A program made the position numbers and the translations under genes. A DNA stretch of 64,000 nucleotides from Pelagophyceae sp. CCMP2097 (taxonomy: Eukaryota > Sar > Pelagophyceae): NCBI GenBank assembly GCA_026770575.1, contig MU657191.1, positions 134,569 to 198,568 of the forward strand, read 5' to 3'. The notes below the pieces were generated by a model. That model ran no database searches. It saw nothing but the letters and a program-made list of their open reading frames with translations, and had not been told where the DNA came from. Every line of letters starts with the position of its first letter. Within the stretch, counting starts at the first letter, position 1. Positions 10,660 through 20,143 of this stretch are shown here, piece after piece.

Positions 10660-11745
10660 CGGGCCGGCGAAGCAGCAGACCGGGCTTGTATACGACTTCG
10701 GCTTGTGACAACGTGTGAGCGAACTTCGTCGACTGGGCCAACCCATCACCCGGAGTGGCGCGCCAGCCCGCCGGGCCACTCTGAGAGATCTCAACCTCGA
10801 CTTCGCGGTCGCGACGAACGGGTTCGAAACGGGACCCTGTTTGGATCGTTTCGGAAAGATTGAGAAATTCCTCGGAAAGATTTGAGAAGAGCCAAAAAAT
10901 CGTGGGATTCACCAAAGCGCAATCGCGAGGTCGGCGGGCATGTGTAGCACATCACAAGCCTTCAGGGCGGCGCGACAAAAGCCATTGTATGGGATCCAGC
11001 CGCGGCGGCCCCGTCAGTTGGCTTTAGCAGCATCAGCAAAACAGAACAAGTATATAGAAGAAGTGTGTGGGTGGTCTCGGAGCAAGCGTTGGCCACCTTC
11101 CACTCGATTCGAGGGGATGGCTTACGCGACGCGTGTCGTGGAAGAGCAGGATTCGAGGGGATGTGCGAGCTAAAACGAGCTACGACGACGCATTTTGGCT
11201 CTTTTATAATATAAACAGAAGAATTCCTATTTTCGGCCGCATTCGGAGAAACGTGTTCACGCGCTTTTGCATCAAATTTAATTGCATGCGCACGATGTGA
11301 TGCTCATCGTGGACGACGACTGAGACGTCGAAAAGATGCTGTGACGTCCCTTCTAATCAAAAAGCGGACGTAGCGTAGCAATTCCTATCAAGAACAACGT
11401 ACACCGACGTTGACTCTGGCGCTATGATGGGGATTTCTCTCAACCCATGAATTTCCAGTTGGAACCGCGTGGAACTCTTTCCTCTTCCCCAGCCGCGCAC
11501 AGAACCGTGAGTCGTCGGCGGGCTCGAGGCAGGCGCCGAGCCCGGGGGAGTGCGCGCGAGTCGAGATGCGGATTTTTCGAGATTCCCCCGAACGAAGGGT
11601 TGACGACGACCGGCGGACGACGAGCCTTTAAGTGTCGTGCAGAGGGCCGTGCTTCGAGGCGGTGCGCCGCGTAGGTGCCGCGGACGGCGCCGCCTCGTCA
11701 CAGAGTGGTGCACGCTTCGCGCTCGGCCGCGTTCGAACGACGGCC
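10660..11745. other. Intergenic stretch
   Basis: About 1.1 kb between the methyltransferase and phosphatase genes. It is less GC-rich than the genes (an EcoRI-like word near 11221). Nothing recognisable as a gene, RNA or repeat family was seen. Confidence 0.5.
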
Positions 11746-13044
11746 ATGGCGAAGGACGGCAAGATTATGACGTACAACGGCCGACGCGTCCTCGTCACGT
11801 GCGGTGCCTGCGCCGCGCCGCGCGCCTCCCACGGCCCTCTTTGCGATGCACGCGCGCAGGATCGCCGCCGACGAGGGCGCGCTGTCGATAGTCGACAAGC
11901 ACGCGGAGCTGTACAAGCGGCTGTTTGCGCGGCTGCCTAGCCGGTGTATCGAGCTCGACCGCGTCGTCACGCTCCACCTCACGGCGACGGAGATCGTCCT
12001 CGACGTCGGCGGCGACGCCGCGGGCGAGACAATTGCGCTGATGTACGGGAGCGAGGAGGAAGGCGCTGCGTTCCTAGCGGAGCTGCGGCTGGCCTGCCGC
12101 CACGCGGCCGTCCACGACGACACCGTCCCGCGCATGTCGCCGACGCGCACGGGCAGCTTCACGCGGCGCGCCGTGCGGCCCATCGGCGTCGGCGAGTGCG
12201 CCGAAAACGGGAGCGACGTGGCGGCGGCAGCAGACCTCGGCTGCTCGCAGCTCTCCGACCTCATCTTCATCGGCGGTCGCGCCATCGCCTCGGACCGCGG
12301 CGGCCTCGCCAGCCGCGGCATCAATCGCGTCGTGAACATGGCCACGGAGTGCGAAAATTTCTTCGAGGCGGACGGCGAAATTCAGTACCTGTGAGTCGCG
12401 CAACTTTAAATGCCCACGGCACCAAAAGCGGTAGGCACGTGCGGTGCACCGACAGACCCGACGACGAGGCCTTTGGCCCGGCGGTGGACGATATCGTGGC
12501 CTTTGTCGACGGCGCGGCAGCGGCAGGCGGCAACGTGCTCGTCCATTGCAACTCTGGCATCTCGCGATCCACGGCGGCCGTGCTCGCCTGCCTCGTTAAG
12601 CGCGGGGCCTGCCGCAACGGCGCGCTCGAGAGCTGCGGCATGTCACTCCTCGGCGCCCTGGCCTACGTCAAGGTTCGTGCCCTTTCGCAGAGGCCACTTT
12701 CTCTCGACCCGCTTCTCGCAGGAGCGCCGGCCGATTGCGTCGCCGCACCCGGCGTACATGACGCAGCTCTGCGCCTACGAGGTCCGGTGCCACGGCGGTT
12801 CGTCTTCGCTCAACGAGAAGACGTACAGGAACAACCGCTACGAGGACGTCGCAAAGCTCGGGTCCGACAAGGAGGACCCGCGAGGTCAGTTTCCGGCGAC
12901 GCGCGGGCTCCGTTGATGCGTGGATCGCAGCGACGAGCGTCACCGGTCGTAGGCTCGGCGACGCTCCTCGAGGTGGCCTCGATGGACTCCATGGACTATT
13001 CCCTGTACGGGCCAGAGGAGCCGGCAACCCGATTCGGCCTCTGA
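11746..13044 (+). CDS. Dual-specificity phosphatase with an N-terminal PH-like segment
   Basis: Five exons: 11746-11798, 11860-12390, 12435-12672, 12722-12884, 12952-13044. Introns are 61, 44, 49 and 67 nt and each restores the frame. The catalytic signature is intact: VLVHCNSGISRSTA (HCx5R), about 70 residues after IFIGGRAIAS. General-acid-region residues TDRPDDEAF sit upstream. The segment RPIASPHPAYMTQLCAYE after the signature is the usual C-terminal helix of DUSPs. The first 110 residues (ELYKRLFARLPSRCIELDRV, later IALMYGSEEEGAAFLAELR) have the strand-then-helix pattern of a PH-like fold, unusual for a DUSP. It should dephosphorylate Tyr/Ser/Thr in a partner that is not evident. It is convergent with the exonuclease gene. 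Confidence 0.8.
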
Positions 13045-13195
13045 CTGTCGATTCCAACGACGAACTGTAAATACTAGCATGCCGGAGCACCGGGGCCGGG
13101 CGCTGGCATCTGGAAAGGGAGGAGCGCTGCGGCTTCGGACAGGCGGTTTCTTCCGTTTCTTTGGTTAGTGCGGCGGATGTTGCGGGCATTGGGCG

Positions 13196-14206
13196 TCATT
13201 TTTCGGGCGCGGCGTCGCTTGTCGGCGCGTCGACGGCGGAGCGCTTGACTATGTTGTTGACCTTTTTCCGCGCGCGCTCGACGCCGCGGCGCACGGCCTT
13301 GACCTCGTCGTCGCGGTCCTCGGCGGCAAAGATGATCGATCGCGGCAGGCCGAGGGTGGCGAACTCAGCATCTAGAGCGGCGAACTCGCGCCGGAGCATG
13401 CCGCGCACGCGCCTCGCCGCGTAGAGCTCGGCGCACGGCTTCTCTACAGCGACCACGGGCGGGCCGCCCGCCGCGGCGATGGCGTCGTATAAAGCGCGGC
13501 CCGCCCAGGCGTCGAGGGCGCAGTACTCAAGCTCGCGGAGCGTCAGCGCTGGCTTGGCCCAATTCGTCAGCGTCAGCGAACTGCTCTTGTCGAGCGAGAC
13601 GCCGAGGATTTCCTCGGAAAGTCCGCGGAGGCTCTGCGCCGCGCTGAGACTAACGGCGCAGCCCTGGCCCAAGTCGATTCGGCCGTTGACGGCGAGGCCG
13701 TGGTGGAGCCACATCTCAATGGCGTCGTCGTCCACGGCGACGCCGACCAAGAGGATGTTTGGGTCGGCGAGCGCGTCGGCGAGCGCTTGGGGCACGGCGA
13801 CGCAGTGTTGGAGGTGTAAAACGAGGCAGTGCGTATCCGTCGAGAGTTGGAGCGTCGCCGGCGAGAAGACCTGGCCCTTGCGGAACGACGGCCGCGTCTC
13901 CGTGTCAAAGCCGAGGACGGCCGAGCCGTGCGCCGAAAGCCGGGCCTCGACGTGTTCCGCGAGCCACGCCTCGACGCACGCCGGCGCCGTCGCGTACGTC
14001 ACCTCGACGGCCACGGGCGCCGCCGACGGCGAGTACATCGTTACCGCACTGTTCGCCGCAACGACGGGGCCCACGGGCTTGCCCGGCGCCGCGGGCGGCC
14101 CGCGCCGCGACGCGCCGGGCGGCCCGCGCCGCGGCTGCTGGCCGCCCCGCGGCTGCTGGCTCAACGACGCCGCCGGGTCCAGCAGCAGCAATAATACGAG
14201 CCACAT
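13196..14206 (-). CDS. 3'-5' exonuclease (RNase D/WRN-exonuclease DEDDy family) with signal peptide
   Basis: Single exon. All three exonuclease motifs are present: Exo I VLGFDTETRPSF, Exo II LLVGVAVDDDAIEMWL followed by RIDLGQ, and Exo III LEYCALDAWAGRAL with the DEDDy Tyr. These bind two metal ions and remove nucleotides from RNA or DNA 3' ends. The start at 14206 gives a clear signal peptide (MWLVLLLLLDPAASLS) followed by a Gly/Pro/Arg-rich linker, so the protein enters the secretory route, possibly to a complex plastid. An earlier in-frame ATG at 14269 would hide the signal. The C-terminal 60 residues are basic and charged. It is divergent from the DEAD-box gene, with only about 320 bp between the starts. 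Confidence 0.8.
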   Translation of the reverse strand: MWLVLLLLLDPAASLSQQPRGGQQPRRGPPGASRRGPPAAPGKPVGPVVAANSAVTMYSPSAAPVAVEVTYATAPACVEAWLAEHVEARLSAHGSAVLGFDTETRPSFRKGQVFSPATLQLSTDTHCLVLHLQHCVAVPQALADALADPNILLVGVAVDDDAIEMWLHHGLAVNGRIDLGQGCAVSLSAAQSLRGLSEEILGVSLDKSSSLTLTNWAKPALTLRELEYCALDAWAGRALYDAIAAAGGPPVVAVEKPCAELYAARRVRGMLRREFAALDAEFATLGLPRSIIFAAEDRDDEVKAVRRGVERARKKVNNIVKRSAVDAPTSDAAPEK

Positions 14207-14524
14207 CGCCACTCTTGAACGCCGAGGTCGCGGCAAAGTCCCACCACCTCTGAGCCGCCAAACCTCCAAGGTCGTGGCTGGGTTCGCTCAGCGCTACCGC
14301 CGGGGACCTTGTCACACGGTCACGACCCTTCTCTCGCTGAAAAAACGTGTGTTGGCGATAACTTCTTCGTCAAGTGCCAAGTGCATTCTAGACGTGCGCA
14401 GCGGCCCGCCCTTCCTCAAGTGGACGGCAGTCCGAGGCGTGCAGCGGCCCTCGGCCCTCGGGACTCGCAGCCGCGCGCCTATTTCGCCGCCGCAAGCGTC
14501 GCCGCTCCCGGCGGTCGTTGGGCG

Positions 14525-16146
14525 ATGGGCCGCGCGGCGCGAATGTTGGTCCTGGGCCTCGCGGCGTGCTTGGAGCGCGTGGGTGGCCTCTCTGCGCCGA
14601 GTGCGCAGATGACTGCGGCGCAGAGCTGGGCGGCCGTGGGCGTCCCGGACCGCATGGGCGCGGCGCTGGACTCGCTGGGCTACGGCGCGCCCACGCTGAC
14701 GCAGGAGCTCGCCATCCCAGCCATCCTCGGGCCGGGCCACGACGACGTCATCATCCACGCGCCCACGGGGTCGGGCAAGACGCTGGCCTATCTCGTGCCT
14801 TTACTCTCGCGCATCGACGCAAGCCGCCACACGACGCAGGCCGTCATCTTCGTGCCCTCACGCGAGCTCGGCCTTCAGGTCGCCGCCGTGGCGCGCAAGC
14901 TCGCCGGCGCGCTGTACAAGTCTCGAGCGCACGACCAGCGCGTCCTGGTCATGTCGCTGCTCGAGGGCTCGCAGCTGCGGCGGCAGCGCGCGTGGGCCTG
15001 GGCCGAGCCGCCGCACATCATCGTGGGCAACGCCAAGGAGATTGCGGCCATGATGTCGACGCGCGGCGTCAAGTGTGCTGACGCCATCGAGTACGTGGTC
15101 GTCGACGAGGTGGACGCGTTCGTCTCCGCGCACAGTGGCCGCGACAACGAGGACCGCGACGCGCTCCACAACCTCCTCTCCGACGGCTTCGTCCGCGACC
15201 TCTTCGAGGCCGACGTCGACAAGGCCCACGACCCGAAGAAACAGCAGTTGTCGAAGAACGCACTCGTCCGAGCCAACCGCCAGACGGTACTCCCCGAAAC
15301 CGCCTCGCCAGAGGCCCCCGCGTTTGGCGAGACATATCGGGTAGGTCTTCGCGTCTGCGACGATTGAGCAGCCGCGGCACTTTGCGAAAAAGCTTGCAAA
15401 GATGAATTGGTGCACGGCCGGCAAGACGCCCCTCTACCTCTCCGAGAGCTCGCGCACGACCCTGCCCACGACCATGGAGCACTACGCAGTCGCGTGAGCG
15501 CGCCGCCGCGGGGCAGGGCGCCCGAGACGCGCCCGCGCGCAGGTGCCCAGAGGTCTCGAAGCGCCTCGCGGTGACGCGGCGCCTCCTCAAGCAGCTCGCA
15601 TCGCGGCCAGAGGGCTTCGCCGCCATGGTCTTCATTGACGCGACGCGCCCGGTGCGCGCCTTTCTCGGCCTGGGGACGCCTTTTTGAGGCGCCTCACCAT
15701 AGGTCGAAGCGATTCGCGCGGTGCTCGACGCCGACGCGGTCAAGCGCGGCTCGGGCCGCGTACTGGCGCTGGACTCGGGCGTCGACCTCGTCTCGCGCGC
15801 CGCCGCGCTTACTGCGTACGCCGCCGGCCGCGCAGACGTGCTCGTCGTCACAGACGAGGCGAGCCGCGGCTTGGACGCGCCGCGGACGACGTACGTCATC
15901 AACCTCGACGTGCCGCGCGACGATCGCGCCTACGCGCACCGCGCCGGCCGCACGGCGCGCCTCGGCCGCCCCGGCACGGTGCTCACCGTCGTCGCGCCGG
16001 CGCAGCGCTTTGCCCTCACGCGCCTCACAAACGCGCTCAGCATCGCGCAGCAAGACGTCAAGGAGTGGCTCCGCGACGACAAGCCCGACAAGCCCGCCGC
16101 CGCGGCCGAAGCGGCGGCGCAACAAGAGGCCGCGCCGGCCCTCTAA
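14525..16146 (+). CDS. DEAD-box RNA helicase with signal peptide (motif II DEVD)
   Basis: Four exons: 14525-15340, 15369-15493, 15543-15651, 15703-16146. RecA-1 motifs seen: Q-motif region PTLTQELAIPAIL, Walker A APTGSGKT, Ia FVPSRELGLQV and motif II VVVDEVDAF. RecA-2 motifs are VLVVTDEASRGLD (V) and YAHRAGRTARLGRPG (VI). It would unwind RNA using ATP. The N-terminus MLVLGLAACLERVGGLSAPS is a signal peptide followed by Ser-Ala-Pro, compatible with a two-step plastid presequence in algae with red-derived plastids; this is an inference. Intron 1 is only 28 nt (or 31 with the alternative AG), exceptionally short. The stop lies 97 bp before the dynein light chain start. Confidence 0.82.
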
Positions 16147-16242
16147 TTTTTCAACACGATGGTCGCCGAAAACGGCCGCACTTGCATTCGCCTCCGTTGC
16201 GCTACCAAGGTCCGGGGCGTCGCGGGCACCGCTGCGGCCGCG

Positions 16243-16775
16243 ATGGACGATGAGATGTTCCCCGGCGAGGACGTGGAGATTGTGATGAAGACGGCCATCT
16301 CGCAGACGCTGGGCGACGCGCCGTTCATCTCGAAGAAGGTGGTGGACTGGACGCGCACCATCATCGACTCGTGCATCAAGGAGTTCCAGGCGCTAGGCCG
16401 GCCGTACAAGTACGTCGTCACCGTCCTCATCATGCAGAAGACCGGGTCGCCGTCGGACACGGGCGCGGCAATGTTCTGGGACGCCGGCAAGGACGGTGCG
16501 TGGATCAGCCCGGGGCCCCCGCTTGGCGTCGAGATATGCTCGGGTCACGATTCGGTCGCCGTCGTGGTCTCGGTCTCTCGGACTATCTCCGGAGCGCGGC
16601 CGTCGTCGCGCGAATTCTTTGTCGGCGTCGCGCGTCGACGTTTTCAAACGGAGCGCGCCGCACGACGCGACACACCGCAGGTGTCGTATCAACCTTGTGG
16701 GAGAACACAACAATGTACGTCAACGTGACCACGTACGGCGTCGCCCTCAACGTCGACACGGCAGACTTGGAATGA
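16243..16775 (+). CDS. Tctex-type dynein light chain (DYNLT family)
   Basis: Two exons, 16243-16495 and 16681-16775, with a 185-nt intron, giving about 115 residues, the normal family length. Conserved features: VVDWTRTIIDSCIKEF, the central strand YKYVVTVLIMQKTG, FWDAGKDG interrupted by the intron, and the terminal strand WENTTMYVNVTTYGVAL. DYNLT homodimers bind the dynein intermediate chain and cargo in cytoplasmic and axonemal dynein. An upstream in-frame ATG at 16159 exists, but the start at 16243 (MDDEMFPG) matches the family. The stop codon lies three bases from the stop of the convergent Kelch gene. Confidence 0.88.
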
Positions 16776-16778
16776 GCC

Positions 16779-18148
16779 TCATTCTTCTAACTTATTTTGC
16801 CCCGTTTCTATGGCCAGGGACGGAGACCGCCGCACTGTCGCTGGATGCGTTTTTGGATGGCTCCTCTGGAGCCTCGGGCCCCGCCGGTGCGAGCCCGTGC
16901 GAGGCGCATCTGCGTCACCGCAGGCGCCGCGTCGGCCGCGCGTATTCAAACCATCTGAACCTGAACTGCCACCGGCCACCATGACGCGGTGCTCGTCGAG
17001 CGCGGCGGCCGCGCAGCCGCAGCGTCGAGTGGCCATGGCGGGCCCGAGCGTAAAGGCCATCGTGTCCAGGCTGAGGATCTCCGTGCTCGACAGGCCAGAC
17101 CCGTCGCAGTAGCCGCTCACGATGAGGATCCTGCGAGCGTCTAGTGCGATGGCGGCGCAATAGACTCGTGTCGATTGCATCTCCGGCCCCGGCGTGAACG
17201 TGCGCGTCGAGAGGTGGAATATCTCCGTCGTGTTTAATGCATCGCCATTGTCATCTATTCCACCCACCACCAGCACCCGATCTGCGTCGAGTTGGACGGC
17301 TGTACAGCCCGATCGTCCTTTGAGCATGTCCGGTCCATCTGTAAAGGCCGTCGTCTGCGTGTCGAGCACTTCCGTCATGTCATCAGCCGATGCACCACCA
17401 AAGACAATAACACGCCCTCCGGCAGTCACGGCAGCAAAGCGTTCACGTCCTTCGCTCATTTCCGGCCCCAGCCGGAAAACTGCGTCGTCGGTCCACGGCC
17501 GCCCGCCGAATACGGTAGCCTCGAGGCCAAAGTAGTCCACCTCCTGCACCATCGCTTCCTTTGCGGCCTCGGGCAGCGCATAAATCGCCCTCTGCATGCG
17601 CGGGCCGTCTATAGGATTGCCACGAAGGAAGTCGAGGAGCATGCCGAAGCGCTCGCCGTCGCGGTCGATGAAGATGGACCCGTCCACCGGGTCCGCCTGC
17701 AGCATCGCGTCGCAGCGCCCGAACATGCGCCCGAGCATCGAGTCCTCGACCTTTGTCAGCACGGCCCGCGACTTCTCGAAGCGTGCGCCGCCCACGTTAA
17801 GCTTGACCACGTCGTCGGGCGGCGGCGCGGCCGCGCGCATGCGCTGCTGCAGCTCTTCTTCGCGCGTGAGCTTCTCGTCCGTGTCTTGGATAAAAGCCGC
17901 GAGTTCGTCCTCGAGCGCACGCCGGTCGTTGGCGAGCTGGGCCTAGGGTTGATGTGTTTGAAAGGCCGCCCGGCTCCGTATTTCTCACGACAGGGGACTG
18001 TTCCCAGGGTCTCTTCCAAAATTACCTTCTCGGCTTCGAAAGCTTGCTCGAGGGCGGCGATCGCGGTGGCGTGCGCCAAGTTTGTGCGTCGCACGGCTTC
18101 GAGCGCGGCGGTGAGGCTGCAACGTGGACCCGGTCCTGGCGCCGCCAT
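16779..18148 (-). CDS. Coiled-coil / BTB (T1-type) / Kelch-repeat protein
   Basis: Two exons joined over an 83-nt intron (17943-18025, donor GTAATT). Exon 1 (MAAPGPGPRCSLTAALEAVR, then AALEQAFEAEK) and the start of exon 2 (AQLANDRRALEDELAAF) form a coiled coil of about 70 residues. Then VVKLNVGGARFE, MLGRMF and FLRGNP define a potassium-channel-tetramerisation-type BTB domain like those of KCTD proteins. Four or five Kelch units of about 47 residues follow, with the diagnostic Gly-Gly and EVLDTQTTAF / EIFHLSTRTF / EILSLDTMAF strands. BTB-Kelch proteins commonly recruit substrates to cullin-3 ubiquitin ligases; that role is inferred from architecture. The last Kelch blade decays into an Arg-rich tail, so a 3' splice may be missed. 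An alternative Met lies at 18169. Confidence 0.8.
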
Positions 18149-18169
18149 GTCTCTCTCTCGACGTCTCAT

Positions 18170-18310
18170 ATATCAATTTCTTATCATACAATTTGTAGGG
18201 ACCCTAGACTTTATCATAGGAATAATTCCTAGATCAGATTCTAGGAATTCCTAGGAATTCCTAGATCTAGGAATTCCCACTAGGATTCCTACCATTTCCG
18301 TCGACATTCG
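18170..18310. repeat. Cluster of AGGAATTCCTAG palindromes
   Basis: At about 18215-18295 the palindromic words CTAGGAATTCCTAG and CTAGATCTAG are stacked several times in an AT-rich pocket immediately upstream of the Kelch gene. The same palindrome occurs in the island at 7.8-8.6 kb. A hairpin-forming repeat or a footprint of a small mobile element is possible. Confidence 0.65.
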
Positions 18311-18549
18311 TCAACGGATAGTGAAGCCTGTTCGATGGCCTGCGGCGCTGAGGTGCCTCGAGGGAGCGCCGCCGTCCGTTTTCGAGTCGTCGCGAGGCCG
18401 GGGCGGTCCCATGGCGTCGCCTCTCGCCGGCATCCAAGGAAGGCTTCGCACGCAGACGGTGCCCAAGGAGGGGCCGCTTCGCACGGGCTTCCCTCGCTGC
18501 GGCTCGTTCCAAGTCGGCCTTGATAGGGATCATCCCTTAGATACCACAC
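18311..18549. other. Intergenic stretch
   Basis: About 240 bases between the palindrome cluster and the 3' end of the cathepsin-like gene. No feature was recognised. Confidence 0.4.
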
Positions 18550-19913
18550 TTACAGGATGGCAGAGACTGCGTTGGAGTTGATGCCGCACTTGCCGGATCC
18601 TCGCGCGATGCGGAAGTAGCCGTCCTCGCCCCACTTCTCGCCCCACGAGTTCTTGACGGTCCAGTACGGCTTTCCCGCGTCGACGCCGAAGCCGACGAGG
18701 AGCACGGCGATGTCCAGGCTCGCCGCTTCACAGAACCTCGGATTGAAGATTCCCGACCGGTAGAACTGCAGCGTCAGCGCGTTCATCGCCACGGACAGCG
18801 GCCCCGTCGACGCCAAAGCGTCGGCGAGCAGAGCCTCGTCCTGCGAAAACGCGGCCCACGACTTGACGGAAACGCCGCCGCGCTCGGAGCAGAGGCCGGA
18901 AGCGCCCTAGCCGAGAGTCGTGTTCTTGTCGCAGAAGAGCGGCGCGGGGCCGTCGTCGTCGTCTTCGGCGGCGTGCTGGCCGCACTGCTCTGGGCTGTAG
19001 CCGTCGGGCATGCAAGGCATGCAGTTGCCCTTTTGGCCGTAGCCCACGCCCGCGCAGTAAGGCATCTCCGCCGCCGTGCGGAGGCCCCCCGCTTTGATGA
19101 CGTAGCCCAAAGCGAGATAGGGCCAGCCGCCGAACTCGCCGCAGTCGGCTCGGCTTTGGGCCTCGTCGACGCCGGCGTCGCACTCCAAAATCTGCTCCAC
19201 GGACAGCGCCTCGAGCAATCCGTCGCGGAGGAAGCGCTGGCCCTCGACGTTCTGCGTCGCGGAAAAGGCCCAGCACGAACCCAAAGCGCCCTGGTCCTGC
19301 ACGGGTGTCGTCGCGTTGAAGTCGCGCCAGTCGAACGCGTTCGAGTTGGCGCGAGAAGAAGCCACCGCGTACCGCTCCGGTGGGAATTTCGGCGCCGAGC
19401 GTTTCGGCATGAGCCATTTCGCCGCGAAGCCGGCCGCGTCGGCGTCGCCGAAGCGGTTCAGCGCGTAGACCGCCTGTCGTGAGGCACGCGTCAAACACTC
19501 AAGTCGAGAAGACGCCGCACTGCGGGGTGCCTCCGGTCCCGACGCAGAGCGGGGTGCCTCCGGCCCCGTGCGGCGAAAAGGCTATGCGATCCTATCGCTG
19601 GAGGATCTCGCTTCTAGAGTTCGAGAAGACGCGGCCTTTGACGCCGTCGTCCGCGTCCGAGTTGAGGGCGTCGACGACGGCTCGGTTCCTAGCGGCGCGG
19701 GTTGCTAGTGGCGGCCTTCGGCAGGCTGCGCCGGCTCCTGGCTCCGCGGACGCCGCCGCGGTACTGGGCATAGACCCGCCGGGCCTTCTCTTCGTCGGCG
19801 CCGCCGTAGCTTCGACCCTCAGAGCGCTTCCACGCCTCAAATTCGACGTGGCCCTGGGCCACGACAACGAGGCACGCAAATACGACGCAGCGCCCGAAAC
19901 GCGTTGAGGCCAT
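18550..19913 (-). pseudogene. Papain-family (cathepsin-like) protease gene, damaged: in-frame TAG and missing catalytic His
   Basis: The start at 19913 gives a signal peptide (MASTRFGRCVVFACLVVVAQ), then an I29 propeptide (FEAWKRSEGRSYGG, and after splicing NRAVVDALNSDADDG and ALNRFGDADAAGF). The mature region has the catalytic Cys in QGALGSCWAFSA and the Asn in VKNSWGEKWGEDGYF, and ends GSGKCGINSNAVSAIL as in cathepsin F-like enzymes. Two defects are seen. TAG at 18907-18909 interrupts the frame, which is otherwise continuous. The His position reads SLDIAVLLVGFG where the family has N/D-H-A-V. Introns lie around 19700-19760 (GTACCG donor) and before 19475. It is a decayed lysosomal-type protease or a pseudoprotease that is read through. 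Confidence 0.7.
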
Positions 19914-20143
19914 GATGGGCACTCCCCCAGGGGCTGGCGCACAGAACAATGCAGGCCCCGGGGCCGCAGCAAACGCCAGTTGACTTTGTTCCGAGGCCAC
20001 CCGTTCAAACGGGACCATCTTCTCTGGAGCGTCACCGTCGTCGGAGCTTTCAGGCACGGCCATGCCGCGTAAAGCCTGGGTCGTCCCAGAGAGCCCTCTA
20101 CAGGAAATGAGAAAATTTACTAATACCGTCCTCAGGCCGGCGG

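Noticed and set aside
5595..18909. Reassignment of TAG to sense in this genome
   Set aside because: Ferredoxin, TRAPPC4 and the UBA-E2 all end naturally at TAG exactly where their families end, so TAG is a working stop.
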